Assembly: GCA_965226925.1 (NCBI GenBank)
Contig: CBDDEN010000010.1
Coordinates: 186,001 to 250,000, forward strand
Reading direction: 5' to 3'
From: CBDDCX01 sp965226925
GTDB taxonomy: Bacteria; Gemmatimonadota; Gemmatimonadetes; Longimicrobiales; Gaopeijiaceae
Length of the DNA stretch: 64,000 bases
Below, one piece after another: positions 25,343-33,999 of this stretch. Each line of letters begins with the position of its first letter. Positions within the stretch are counted from its first letter, which is position 1. The notes beneath the pieces were generated by a model that searched no databases, was not told the DNA's origin, and saw only the letters and a list, made by a program, of their open reading frames with translations. Position numbers and translations under genes: made by a program.

Positions 25343-26971
25343 ATGAACGGCAGATTCCGCGTTCCCGACCCGACGAACGACCCTATCCGCAGCTATGCGC
25401 CCGGAACGCCGGAGCGCGACTCCATCAAAGCCAGGCTCGCCGCGACGGCGGCCGAGGAAGTCGAGATCCCTCTGATCATCGGCGGTCAGGAAATCCGCAC
25501 CGGTAACACCACCAACGCCGTGATGCCTCATCGTCATTCGCACGTGTTGGCGACCTGTCACCGGGCCGGGACGAACGAGATCAAGCAGGCGATCAAGGCG
25601 TCCACCGACGCCCAGCACGAGTGGGCGGCCACGCGTTGGGAGGACCGTGCTTCGATCTTCCTGACGGCGGCCGATCTCCTTGCGACGACGTGGCGGGATA
25701 CGGTGAACGCGGCCACCATGCTGGACCAGAGTAAGACGGTCCACCAAGCCGAGGTCGACGGCGCGTGTGAGCTCGTCGACTTCCTTCGCTTCAACGTCCA
25801 CTTCGCCCAGAGCATCTACGACGGGCAGCCCATGTCGAGCCCGGGCATATGGAACCGCATGGACTATCGCCCGCTGGAGGGTTTCATATATGCCGTCTCG
25901 CCCTTCAACTTCACGGCGATCGGAGGCAATCTCACGTCCGCTCCGGCCATGATGGGCAACACGATCCTGTGGAAGCCATCCAGCACGGCGCTCTTGGGTA
26001 GCTACTATGTGATGCGGCTCTTCGAGGCGGCGGGGCTTCCGCCGGGTGTCATCAACTTCGTGCCGGGTCCACCGGCCGAGACCACCGAGCTGGTGTTGAG
26101 CAGCCCCGACTTCGCCGGAGTTCACTTCACGGGCTCAACGGGTGTCTTCCAAGGCCTCTGGAGGACGGTGGGCGAACGGATCGCCACGTATCGGTCATAC
26201 CCGCGCCTAGTCGGAGAGACCGGAGGCAAGGACTACATCGTCGCCCACCCCAGTGCGAACGTCGACGCGTTGAAGACGGCCATCGTGCGTGGCTCGTTCG
26301 AGTACCAAGGTCAGAAGTGCAGCGCCGCGTCGCGCGCCTACGTACCGGAGAGCATCTGGAAGCGACTCAAGGACCCGCTCATCGAGGAAACCAACTCCCT
26401 CACGGTGGGCGAGCCCACCGACTTCCGGAACTTCATGTGCGCCGTGATACACAAGACGGCGTTCGAGGACATTACCGGTTACATCGATCGGGCGGCCGCA
26501 AGTCCCGACGCGGACATCATCGCCGGTGGGGACTACGACGGCTCGGAGGGTTACTTCATCCGGCCGACCATCATCCTGTCACACAAGCCGGACTACGAGT
26601 CGATGTGTGACGAGATCTTCGGACCGGTGATGACGATTTACGTCTATCCGGACGCGGACTGGAGCGAGATGCTCTCACTGGTGGAGTCCACATCGCCCTA
26701 CGCCCTTACGGGGGCCGTCTTCAGCCAGGATCGCGCGGCGCTCCGCGAGGCCCGGCAGGTCCTCCGGTTCACGGCAGGCAACTTCTACATGAACGACAAG
26801 CCCACGGGAGCGGTGGTGGGCCACCAACCCTTTGGTGGAGCCCGGGCTAGCGGAACGAACGACAAGGCGGGCTCGGTGTTGAACCTGCTGCGCTGGACGT
26901 CCGCACAGAGCATCAAGGAGACCTTCGTGCCGGATACGGACTATCGCTATCCGTTCATGGACGCGGAGTAA
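25343..26971 (+). CDS. pruA: L-glutamate gamma-semialdehyde (1-pyrroline-5-carboxylate) dehydrogenase
   Basis: NAD-dependent aldehyde dehydrogenase for the second step of proline breakdown, giving glutamate. 542 residues is the length of the stand-alone P5CDH type. The catalytic Cys326 is in YQGQKCSAASRAYVP, and Glu292 is in LVGETGGKDYIV. The NAD-binding segment WKPSSTALLGS and the C-terminal NDKPTGAVVGHQPFGGARAS match the family. Proline dehydrogenase is not adjacent. The gene is monocistronic, with a strong terminator just after it. Confidence 0.95.
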   Translation: MNGRFRVPDPTNDPIRSYAPGTPERDSIKARLAATAAEEVEIPLIIGGQEIRTGNTTNAVMPHRHSHVLATCHRAGTNEIKQAIKASTDAQHEWAATRWEDRASIFLTAADLLATTWRDTVNAATMLDQSKTVHQAEVDGACELVDFLRFNVHFAQSIYDGQPMSSPGIWNRMDYRPLEGFIYAVSPFNFTAIGGNLTSAPAMMGNTILWKPSSTALLGSYYVMRLFEAAGLPPGVINFVPGPPAETTELVLSSPDFAGVHFTGSTGVFQGLWRTVGERIATYRSYPRLVGETGGKDYIVAHPSANVDALKTAIVRGSFEYQGQKCSAASRAYVPESIWKRLKDPLIEETNSLTVGEPTDFRNFMCAVIHKTAFEDITGYIDRAAASPDADIIAGGDYDGSEGYFIRPTIILSHKPDYESMCDEIFGPVMTIYVYPDADWSEMLSLVESTSPYALTGAVFSQDRAALREARQVLRFTAGNFYMNDKPTGAVVGHQPFGGARASGTNDKAGSVLNLLRWTSAQSIKETFVPDTDYRYPFMDAE

Positions 26972-27032
26972 GGACGCCGGGCTTCGTTTCGGGCCTGAAC
27001 GCCGATCGAGGCAACCGCTGGGGGAAACCTCG

Positions 27033-27067
27033 AACCCCCTGGGGGTCACAACCCCTCAGGGGGTTTT
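27033..27067 (+). terminator. Strong intrinsic terminator after P5C dehydrogenase
   Basis: AACCCCCTG-GGGGT, a CACA loop, then ACCCC-T-CAGGGGGTT form a nearly perfect 14-pair stem with one bulged T, followed by TTTT. It lies 62 bases after the stop codon and six bases before the end of the convergent STAS-like gene, so it separates the two opposing transcripts. The T-run favours the plus strand. Confidence 0.85.
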
Positions 27068-27072
27068 GCGCG

Positions 27073-27660
27073 TCAGCCGCTCAGCCCGCCCAGCAGCGTA
27101 CTCAGGGCGTGATACCCGCCCCCCTCGGGAGCTGCGAAGACGACGCGCCGCAGGACGAGTTCTCCCAGAGCCTCGCGGTGGTTCGCGCCTGGGAACACGT
27201 TCTCCAATTCCGTAGGTGCGATGCGGCCGCGGTCCTCCAGCACCGACCATGCGTGGTCCTCGTCCCGGGTCCGGGTCCCGAGCAACTCGAAGCGGCCACC
27301 CACTTCCGAGACGGCCGCCAGGGATTGCCGTCGGAGCACGGTCTCGATGGGCTCCCGGTGGATTTGGCTGACGCCCCTGAACACGAAGAGCGCGTCGCCC
27401 GGCCTGTCGTCCTCGAGAAAGCGGAGGACGAGCTTGGCCACCACTTCGTCGGCGCATGAGAAATCGATGACCGTCACCTCCGAAAGATCGATGAGGGAGA
27501 GCGAGGTCCGGTCGCTCTCGGCGACCTGGGCCTCGATGGCCATGCGCACGGCGCGGCCCGTCGGTCGGGTGACGAGGTGAGAGTACAGGGAAGCAATAGA
27601 GTGCTGCAGGAGCATGCCCACATCGATGGCGATCGGATCGACCCGGAACTCATGCCTCAT
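27073..27660 (-). CDS. STAS-like domain protein with possible C-terminal winged helix
   Basis: 195 residues. Residues about 52-105 resemble a STAS or DUF4325-like fold: SLSLIDLSEVTVIDFSCADE has the typical D-L-S-x-V pattern, with Ser68 at the position that is phosphorylated in SpoIIAA-type antagonists. Residues 136-190 (AWSVLEDRGRIAPTELENVF, then ELVLRRVVFAAPEGGGYHAL) have the helix-helix-wing rhythm of a winged-helix domain. That part is inference. The gene overlaps the STAS-HATPase gene by 11 bases and is last in the lepA string. A direct link from a partner switch to DNA binding would be uncommon. Confidence 0.62.
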   Translation of the reverse strand: MRHEFRVDPIAIDVGMLLQHSIASLYSHLVTRPTGRAVRMAIEAQVAESDRTSLSLIDLSEVTVIDFSCADEVVAKLVLRFLEDDRPGDALFVFRGVSQIHREPIETVLRRQSLAAVSEVGGRFELLGTRTRDEDHAWSVLEDRGRIAPTELENVFPGANHREALGELVLRRVVFAAPEGGGYHALSTLLGGLSG

Positions 27661-28543
27661 CGGCGATTCGCTCCGGGAGAATGATGTTGATCTGTGTTCC
27701 CGGGAAGTCGGCCAGACCCTCCTCCAGGGGAGGCGAGTCGAACCACTCAGGTACATCCGCGATCCGAGCGGTCCCGCTCCGGATGGAGATCATGCCGTCC
27801 CACCGTCGGACCTGTTTCCGGATCTGCTGAATCCCCTGCCCCCTCCCCGAATCGGGAAAGCGCGTGAGTCCATGAATGAACGCGGCCTCCAGCGCGGTAG
27901 CGTCACCCCAGCGATCGGCGAAGCGAGCGGCATGTTCGTCGGCCAGAGAGCCTCTGAACCCACGACCCAAATCGGAAACGGAGATGATGACGACCTGTCG
28001 ACCCAACCTCTTGGACCAGTTGTACGACTGCGCCGCCACCCACCCCGGGGCCTCGGCGTGCTCGATGACGTTCTGGCACACCTCGCTGAGGATGACGCTG
28101 AACTGCACCACGCTCGTGAGCGGATAACCCAGAGTCTTCGAGAGGATGGCACCGGCCCGCTTCTGCACCCGATCGACCACCTCGTGTACGTCACTGTTGG
28201 TCGTGATCGATGTGATTTCGAGCAGGACGTCGGACTCACCCGCCGGGCGCTTGTGGCGGATCTTAGGGATGTCGAACACCCCCTCTGCCGCCCGGAAAAA
28301 GCCCATCCGTTCGAGGTAGCTCTTAACATCGCCGACGTCGGCCAACTCCAGATGAGGCATCTCTCCGGCCCGGTCGCGAGCCACGGAACCGGCCGCGAGC
28401 AGGATCACCATCCCGTTGGGCCCGACCCAGCGAAGGTGCCGCCCGTCGAACAGGATTTTCCTGCCCCCGGCCTCCGCGACCTCGGCCAGCAGGGCGTCGC
28501 AGGTCTGGAAGTCGAGAGAGCCCGGGAGGTCGATTACCCTCAT
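27650..28543 (-). CDS. STAS-HATPase fusion, anti-sigma-factor-type serine kinase-like protein
   Basis: 297 residues. Residues 1-90 look like a STAS domain, but the loop that normally carries the phosphorylated serine reads WVGPNGMV, so it probably cannot be phosphorylated. Residues about 145-290 are a GHKL ATP-binding domain of the RsbW/SpoIIAB kind: N-box SEVCQNVIEHAE (153-164), G1 box SVSDLGRGF (188-196), and G2 box DSGRGQGIQQI (231-241). It overlaps the upstream PfkB gene by ATGA and the downstream STAS-like gene by 11 bases. The two probably form a partner-switch pair. No PP2C phosphatase or dedicated sigma factor is adjacent. Confidence 0.8.
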   Translation of the reverse strand: MRVIDLPGSLDFQTCDALLAEVAEAGGRKILFDGRHLRWVGPNGMVILLAAGSVARDRAGEMPHLELADVGDVKSYLERMGFFRAAEGVFDIPKIRHKRPAGESDVLLEITSITTNSDVHEVVDRVQKRAGAILSKTLGYPLTSVVQFSVILSEVCQNVIEHAEAPGWVAAQSYNWSKRLGRQVVIISVSDLGRGFRGSLADEHAARFADRWGDATALEAAFIHGLTRFPDSGRGQGIQQIRKQVRRWDGMISIRSGTARIADVPEWFDSPPLEEGLADFPGTQINIILPERIADEA

Positions 28544-29553
28544 GCATCCCTCTGGGCGGACAGTCTGCCTTTCAGGTGCCTGTCCAAGCCGCCGGCACCT
28601 CTATGTTCCACGTTCCTGGATGCCATGCGGTTCGCGTGTATCATAGCGCCTTGAAGGTCGTTCCCACCCAGAAGTCGGGCAAAGAAAGTAGCTCCCCAGA
28701 CATCACCGCAGCCAGTGGGGTCCCCGTACAATTCCCCCGTCTCGGAGAGGGTGCGTCCGCTGCGGGCGGGTCCCGGCGCGGCGACTCGATGCCGCGTTTC
28801 GGCCCAGCTCGCCGGGTCACTGTCGAACCCCGCGCCCGCTACGTACCCCGCCCCCTTCGGGCCCAGGGTGACGGCAATGAGTTTGAGTTCGGGACCAACG
28901 ACTTGAGCGGCGAGATTCCACGGATCACCCATCGCCCGACCCAGGAGCTCGAATTCCTCTTCGTTCATCTGGACGGCGTCGAAGCAACGAAGCCAGGCCC
29001 CCCAGGACGGAAGCTCCTGGGGAACGCGCGCGCCGCTCCGCCCCACGCCCAAAAAGAGAGAATGGAGGTCGGCATACGTCGGCCCGCGAAAAGCGCTTCT
29101 CAACGCCCGGGCCGTATCCAGCTCCATTTCGAAGCCGGAGATGAAGTTGATGTAGAGGGCGTCACACGTACCCACCAGCGGGCCCAACTCCGCCCACAAC
29201 CACGGGGGTACGCCGCCGGTCAATCGCTCACTGCGCCGCTGATCGCCGGAGTACACGAGCTCGACCCGGTTGCTGGCCTCGGGCACCACGCGAACGCCCG
29301 TCTCCACGTCCATGCGGGGAAAGCCCCGAAGGAACAGCCACGCCGCCTCCGAGAGATCGGATCCGACCTTGATGATGGGCACGACCTCCCACTCGGGCGG
29401 GAGGGCGGCCTCCAGGGCGGCCAACGCGTAGGCTATCCCCCCCCACTCCTCGGCGGGCTCGCTGCGGTCGTCCCTATGCCGAATCGTATCCCATACGAGG
29501 GTCCCAACCACCCCCAGGCGTTTGGGCGCCGCCTCAGACACGCGCGTCCACAT
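28540..29553 (-). CDS. PfkB family sugar kinase
   Basis: Ribokinase-like carbohydrate or nucleoside kinase of 337 residues. The N-terminus GVVGTLVWDTI leads into GGIAYALAALEAALP, and the ATP/anion-hole motif near the C-terminus reads GDPTGCGDVWGATFFARLL. The usual DTxGAGD is changed to DPTGCGD, with the catalytic Asp kept. The substrate cannot be named. The gene overlaps the glycosyltransferase gene by 20 bases upstream and the STAS-HATPase gene by four downstream, so a role in sugar supply for the same pathway is likely. Confidence 0.85.
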   Translation of the reverse strand: MWTRVSEAAPKRLGVVGTLVWDTIRHRDDRSEPAEEWGGIAYALAALEAALPPEWEVVPIIKVGSDLSEAAWLFLRGFPRMDVETGVRVVPEASNRVELVYSGDQRRSERLTGGVPPWLWAELGPLVGTCDALYINFISGFEMELDTARALRSAFRGPTYADLHSLFLGVGRSGARVPQELPSWGAWLRCFDAVQMNEEEFELLGRAMGDPWNLAAQVVGPELKLIAVTLGPKGAGYVAGAGFDSDPASWAETRHRVAAPGPARSGRTLSETGELYGDPTGCGDVWGATFFARLLGGNDLQGAMIHANRMASRNVEHRGAGGLDRHLKGRLSAQRDA

Positions 29554-30418
29554 CTTCCAGCTCCGCGATTCCGAGTCGGGCCCGTACCTCGCCGTGAGTC
29601 CGAATACGACTCCGGATGGCGCGATTGGCGGCCACCACTTCCGGGCTGCGGTACGGCCTGGGATGCCATAGGTGCAGGCAAGGAGCTCGATGGCGAATCT
29701 GGCGGCCTCGCAGTCCCAGGTTCAACAACCGCTCACCCAGCGCTCGATCCAAACCCCCGTACCCCAGGTCCATGTCGAAGCCGTTCACCGCGACGACGGA
29801 TCTCTTCCAAGTGGACGCGTTGTGACCGTTCCAGGTAGGACGGGTCGGAGTGACGCGGTCCAAAAGCGACGCCAACCTCGGCGATCGTGACAGACGGATC
29901 CGCCGGCGTCCTCCCTTCCGCCCCTTCGCGCTGAGCCAGGAGCGCTCGAACACTCGGCCCGAGCTGACATCGTCCGGAGTCATGGTCTCGGAGAGCTCGC
30001 GCGGGAGCTTCAGATATCCACCCGAAAGGAATCGGGTAGGGCGGGCTTCTCCTATGTGGACCGCCACGAAGTCCTCCCTCGGAATGCAGTCCCCATCGGA
30101 AAAGACGAGGTAGTCGCCGGCCGCCGCCACAATGGCCCGGTTGAGGATCTCCGTCTTTCGAAACCCGCGATCCTCATGCCACACGCGCCGGATGGTGAGT
30201 GCGGCATCCTCACCGACCCGGTCGATAACCTCGCCCGTCTCCGGCCCCGACCCGTCGTCTGCCACTACGACCTCGAAGTCGGCAACCGTCTGGCGAGCGT
30301 AGCCACGAAGCACCAGCTCCAGAGCCCTCGGCTGTTCGTATGTGGTGAGAATGACCGAGACGCGGCCGGGCGGGGGCACCGAGGGCTTCGGCGTGGAATC
30401 CTCACCGGGCGCGCTCAC
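29534..30418 (-). CDS. Family 2 glycosyltransferase with galactosyltransferase-type C-terminal region
   Basis: 294 residues. The GT-A fold starts RVSVILTTYEQPRALELVL, with VVVADDGSG and the metal-binding FSDGDC. The C-terminal block NGFDMDLGYGGLDRALGERL, then HLWHPRP, resembles the Glyco_transf_7C region that binds the acceptor sugar. There is no transmembrane helix. The GTG at 30418 overlaps the lepA stop as GTGA, which decides the start over a longer in-frame extension lacking homology. It probably transfers a hexose to a surface glycan. Confidence 0.88.
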   Translation of the reverse strand: MSAPGEDSTPKPSVPPPGRVSVILTTYEQPRALELVLRGYARQTVADFEVVVADDGSGPETGEVIDRVGEDAALTIRRVWHEDRGFRKTEILNRAIVAAAGDYLVFSDGDCIPREDFVAVHIGEARPTRFLSGGYLKLPRELSETMTPDDVSSGRVFERSWLSAKGRKGGRRRIRLSRSPRLASLLDRVTPTRPTWNGHNASTWKRSVVAVNGFDMDLGYGGLDRALGERLLNLGLRGRQIRHRAPCLHLWHPRPYRSPEVVAANRAIRSRIRTHGEVRARLGIAELEDVDARV

Positions 30419-32217
30419 GAATCGTCGAGTTGAAGGACCGCCAGGAAGGCTTCTTGGGGAATCTCCACCGCCCCCACCTGCTTCATGCGCTTCTTTCCGG
30501 CCTTCTGCTTTTCCAGGAGCTTCCGCTTGCGAGTGATGTCTCCGCCATAACACTTCGCGGTCACGTTCTTGCGGAGGGCCTTGACGTTCGAACGAGCGAC
30601 GATCTGGGTGCCGATGGCGGCCTGCAGGGCGACCTCGAACTGCTGGCGCGGGATCAGCGTCTTGAGTCGTCGTACCAGATTGCGACCGTACTCCGAGGCC
30701 TTGTCCTCATGGATGATCACCGAGAACGCGTCCACGGGGTCTCCGTTCACCAGAATGTCGAGCTTGACCAGATCGTGGGGCCGGAACTCCAGGAACTCGT
30801 AGTCGAGAGCCGCATACCCTCTGGTGCTCCCCTTGAGCTTGTCGTAGAAGTCCAGCACGATCTCGGCCAGGGGCAACTCGAATGCGATCTCGACTCTCTG
30901 GGTGTCGAGATACTGCATGCCCTTGAAGACCCCGCGTCGGTCGTGGCAGAGCTTCTGGACGTTCCCGATGTACTCGGAGGGACAGACGATGCTAGCCAGA
31001 ACGATCGGCTCGGACACGCTGTCGACGCGGCCGCGCTCCGGGAGCGCCGTGGGATTTTCGACGGTCACTTGGGTACCGTCGTTCAACGCGACACGGTACT
31101 CCACGTTGGGGACGGTAGTGATGAGGTTCACGCCGAACTCGCGATCCAGACGCTCCTGGATGATCTCCATGTGTAAGAGCCCCAGGAACCCGCAGCGGAA
31201 GCCGAAGCCAAGCGCGACCGACGTCTCCGCGACGTAGTGCAGGCTAGCGTCGTTCAGCTTGAGGCGATCGAGAGCATCACGGAGGTTCTCGTAGTCGTCC
31301 GCGTCGGTCGGATAGAGTCCGGCGAAGACCATGGAGTGGACGTCCTTGTACCCCTCCAGAAGCTCCGCCGCCTTGTTGTCGGCATCAAGGACCGTGTCAC
31401 CGACGCGGGTGTGCCCCACGTCCTTGATGGCTGCGATGACATACCCCACGTCGCCGGGTGACAGTTCAGGGCGACGCACCCGCCCCAAGCGCATGAAGCC
31501 CACTTCGGTGACCTCGTAGCGCTGGGTCACGGCTCCGAAGGTGATCGACATTCCCGCCTTCAACACCCCGTCCACGATCCTCACGTTGGGGACGGCGCCC
31601 TGGTACTTGTCATACGACGAATCGAAGATCAGGGCCCTGAGAGGCGCCGCCGCGTCCCCCACCGGAGGACGTATCTGATGCACGACCTCCTCGAGCACCG
31701 GCTTGATGCCGAGACCTTCCTTTGCGCTGACGAGGAGGATCCTCTCCGGCTCGATGCCCAGGAGGTCTGCGACTTCCTCCTGCCTTCGCTCCGGCTCGGC
31801 CCCCGGCAGGTCGATCTTGTTAATGACCGGGATGACATCGAGATCCGCCTCCAAGGCCAAGAACAGGTTGGAGAGCGTCTGAGCCTGGATACCCTGCGTC
31901 GCGTCGACCACCAGGATCGCCCCCTCACAGGCGGCAAGCGATCTCGAGACCTCGTATGAGAAATCGACGTGTCCAGGCGTATCGATGAGGTTCAGGACGT
32001 ACCGACCACCGTCTTTCGCAACGTACTCCATGCGCACGGCATGGAGCTTGATGGTGATGCCCCGCTCACGCTCCAACTCGTTCGAGTCCAGGACCTGTTC
32101 CCGCATCTCGCGCTGATGGAGCGTGCCCGTTTCCTCGAGCAACCGATCGGCCAACGTCGACTTGCCGTGATCGATGTGCGCGATGATGCAGAAGTTGCGG
32201 ATGTGGTCGAGATCCAC
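30415..32217 (-). CDS. lepA: Elongation factor 4 (back-translocating GTPase LepA)
   Basis: Ribosome-associated GTPase of 600 residues. The G1 motif AHIDHGKSTLADRLLEE, G3 DTPGHVDFSYEV, and G4 NKIDLPGA are all present. The LepA-specific C-terminal domain includes KCYGGDITRKRKLLEKQKAG. The GTG at 32217 gives VDLDHIRNFCIIAH, the normal LepA N-terminus; a 24-codon in-frame extension lacks homology. It heads a tight minus-strand string with the glycosyltransferase, PfkB and partner-switch genes. Confidence 0.96.
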   Translation of the reverse strand: MDLDHIRNFCIIAHIDHGKSTLADRLLEETGTLHQREMREQVLDSNELERERGITIKLHAVRMEYVAKDGGRYVLNLIDTPGHVDFSYEVSRSLAACEGAILVVDATQGIQAQTLSNLFLALEADLDVIPVINKIDLPGAEPERRQEEVADLLGIEPERILLVSAKEGLGIKPVLEEVVHQIRPPVGDAAAPLRALIFDSSYDKYQGAVPNVRIVDGVLKAGMSITFGAVTQRYEVTEVGFMRLGRVRRPELSPGDVGYVIAAIKDVGHTRVGDTVLDADNKAAELLEGYKDVHSMVFAGLYPTDADDYENLRDALDRLKLNDASLHYVAETSVALGFGFRCGFLGLLHMEIIQERLDREFGVNLITTVPNVEYRVALNDGTQVTVENPTALPERGRVDSVSEPIVLASIVCPSEYIGNVQKLCHDRRGVFKGMQYLDTQRVEIAFELPLAEIVLDFYDKLKGSTRGYAALDYEFLEFRPHDLVKLDILVNGDPVDAFSVIIHEDKASEYGRNLVRRLKTLIPRQQFEVALQAAIGTQIVARSNVKALRKNVTAKCYGGDITRKRKLLEKQKAGKKRMKQVGAVEIPQEAFLAVLQLDDS

Positions 32218-32355
32218 TGTGGAGGCGATTCCACCTAGAGGGTCGGATGGGACTTGAACGCATGAAGATAATCGGGGCGAATGGACCAAAGAAGACGGGG
32301 CGCCGGCTCTCGCCGTCCGCCCCGTGAGTCCCCGACGGCCCCCGCCGGAGCGCCC

Positions 32356-33759
32356 TTACCCCCCCGGTCTACGTGGCCGCAAAGGTGGGCGTGAGCCTGT
32401 CGACGCGGCCGTGCCCGATCTCCTGGGGGGCGGCTTGCTCGCTGCCGGCTTCGACCTGGCCGACGGGCTCCGAACCGCAGGGGCCGATGACGGACTCGGG
32501 CGGGCGGGCGGTCTCCGGGCCGCGGGAGGTGCAGCCCTGCCGCGATCTACCGCACCGCTCGGTGGGGTGGGGCGGACGCTCGGGGGCACCGCCCGTGTCC
32601 GGGCCGAGGGCTGAGCACCGGCCCGCGGTCGCCTCTCCAGCACCGGTCGCCTCGCCGGGGGGGCCGGAGCGGGCCGAGCTCCACGGGTATCCGGGGCGGG
32701 CCGAGCTCCACGAACATCCGGGGCGGGCCCCGCTCCACGCGCGTCGGGAGCGGGCCTGGGCCGGTCGGCCGCATCCGACTCCCGCGCCCCTTCCCGGTTC
32801 GCGGGCGGGCGCACTCGAGCGCTGCGGTCGCCCGCAAGCGGGTCCCGACTGTCCGTCGGTCGGCGGGCTTCGGGAGCAGGCGCGCCGCCGCGCGGGATCG
32901 CCCGGCGACCTGTTGGGTCGGCTCCCGGTTCGTCGTCCCGATCCGCTGCCGGCACCCGGCGGACCAGGGGCGTTCCCGGTTCGCCACGCGCCCGCTCCTT
33001 GAACCCGAAGCGCGGGCCGCTCGGGAAACTCCCGCCGACGAAGACCACTCGATCTCCCCGGTAGCGCCGTGAGGGATAGCAGTAGGGCTCGTCGTACACG
33101 ACGACCCTGAAGTTCGTGCAGCTATAGCGGTACGGATCCCAGACATCGAACGGCTTGAAGCCGTGGCAATCGTAGCACAGGAAACGAGGATACTCGTGCG
33201 GGGCTCCTACGCTGTAGGAGACGAAGTCGAGGCCATAGGCCGCGAATTCCCAGTCGGGGATGAGGCGTGCGACATACTCGTCCATGGCCACATAAGGGTC
33301 TTCGTAGACCCGGTTCTCGACGACCGACAGGTCCCAGCCACCGTCGTAGTAGGAGTATCGAAAATCAGAGAAATCGAAGGGCGTGGGAGAGGTGACGATG
33401 AAGAAGTACCCCATCCCGGGGCGATCATCCACGGTCCAATAGGGAGACCGGGGGAAAAGTAGTTGGTAGTCCCGATCCGCCCGGGCGTAGTGGTTTTCAC
33501 TGGGCGACCGCGGATACGCCAGCCGGACGGTTCCATCGGTATCGACCTGAAAGATCGCCACATAGGTGCTCTCGGTCGAGCGATAGTAGACGCGAACCCG
33601 GTCACCCCTCTGCAGAACCGGGTCGACGCCGCGGTCGAACCAGATCCTGGCCTCGGGCACGTACTCCTGATGCCGATACATGGCCAGACGTGCCAGGTCC
33701 GAAGGCCCGGGGCCGCCGGCGAGGGCCGACAGTACGGTGGCGACTCCTGTGATCCACAT
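32356..33759 (-). CDS. Exported DUF4384-type protein with long Pro/Arg/Ala-rich repetitive tail
   Basis: 467 residues with an N-terminal signal (MWITGVATVLSALAG). Residues about 40-125 look like DUF4384: STYVAIFQVDTDGTVRLAYP, then DRDYQLLFP. A Tyr/Asp-rich middle region and a short Cys-containing segment (FLCYDCHGFKPFD) follow. From about residue 250 the chain is low-complexity Pro/Arg/Ala with three 9-residue repeats (RGARPAPDT). The start at 33759 is supported by AGGAG five bases before; a longer upstream frame is unlikely. DUF4384 proteins are surface-associated, but a function is not known. The strong positive charge of the tail suggests contact with nucleic acid, LPS or peptidoglycan; this is inference. 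Confidence 0.72.
   Translation of the reverse strand: MWITGVATVLSALAGGPGPSDLARLAMYRHQEYVPEARIWFDRGVDPVLQRGDRVRVYYRSTESTYVAIFQVDTDGTVRLAYPRSPSENHYARADRDYQLLFPRSPYWTVDDRPGMGYFFIVTSPTPFDFSDFRYSYYDGGWDLSVVENRVYEDPYVAMDEYVARLIPDWEFAAYGLDFVSYSVGAPHEYPRFLCYDCHGFKPFDVWDPYRYSCTNFRVVVYDEPYCYPSRRYRGDRVVFVGGSFPSGPRFGFKERARGEPGTPLVRRVPAADRDDEPGADPTGRRAIPRGGAPAPEARRPTDSRDPLAGDRSARVRPPANREGARESDAADRPRPAPDARGAGPAPDVRGARPAPDTRGARPAPAPPARRPVLERRPRAGAQPSARTRAVPPSVRPTPPSGAVDRGRAAPPAARRPPARPSPSSAPAVRSPSARSKPAASKPPPRRSGTAASTGSRPPLRPRRPGG
32669..32749. repeat. Three 27-base tandem repeats inside the DUF4384 gene
   Basis: Three imperfect copies of a 27-base unit begin GCGGGCCGAGCTCCACG at 32669 and 32696, with a more diverged third at 32723. 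In the encoded protein they give the nine-residue unit RGARPAPDT in tandem. The repeats keep the frame, so copy-number change would lengthen or shorten the tail without disrupting it. Confidence 0.7.
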
Positions 33760-33794
33760 ACGTGCTCCTTGGACGTTCGTCCCCAATCCTGTAG

Positions 33795-33813
33795 TTGGCA
33801 GGACTCGTGCCAA
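33795..33813. promoter_or_regulatory. Inverted repeat TTGGCA-N7-TGCCAA between divergent genes
   Basis: A perfect six-base-arm inverted repeat sits in the 240-base gap between the DUF4384 gene (minus) and the DUF58 gene (plus), 36 bases from the former. The form is that of a dimeric-regulator operator. Which gene it controls, and by what, cannot be told; chance is possible. Nothing else was seen in this gap. Confidence 0.3.
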
Positions 33814-33999
33814 GGCCGAATCCCCGTACCTAGGCGGTAGTCGGACCGCTCAGGGCCTCCGTCCGTCCGAAAAAGTGGACGCCGACCCGCGAATGGCTGG
33901 GACACCCGGCGGTCGCTCGGTGCCGGCCTTTGCCTTTCTGTTGTGAGCCGCTAGTGTTCCGTCCCAGAATTCCGTTGCGCACGAGGGTGCCGAGGCACC

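Noticed and set aside
32669..32749. CRISPR-like array
   Set aside because: The 27-base repeats are directly tandem without spacers and lie in frame within a coding region, so they are protein repeats.
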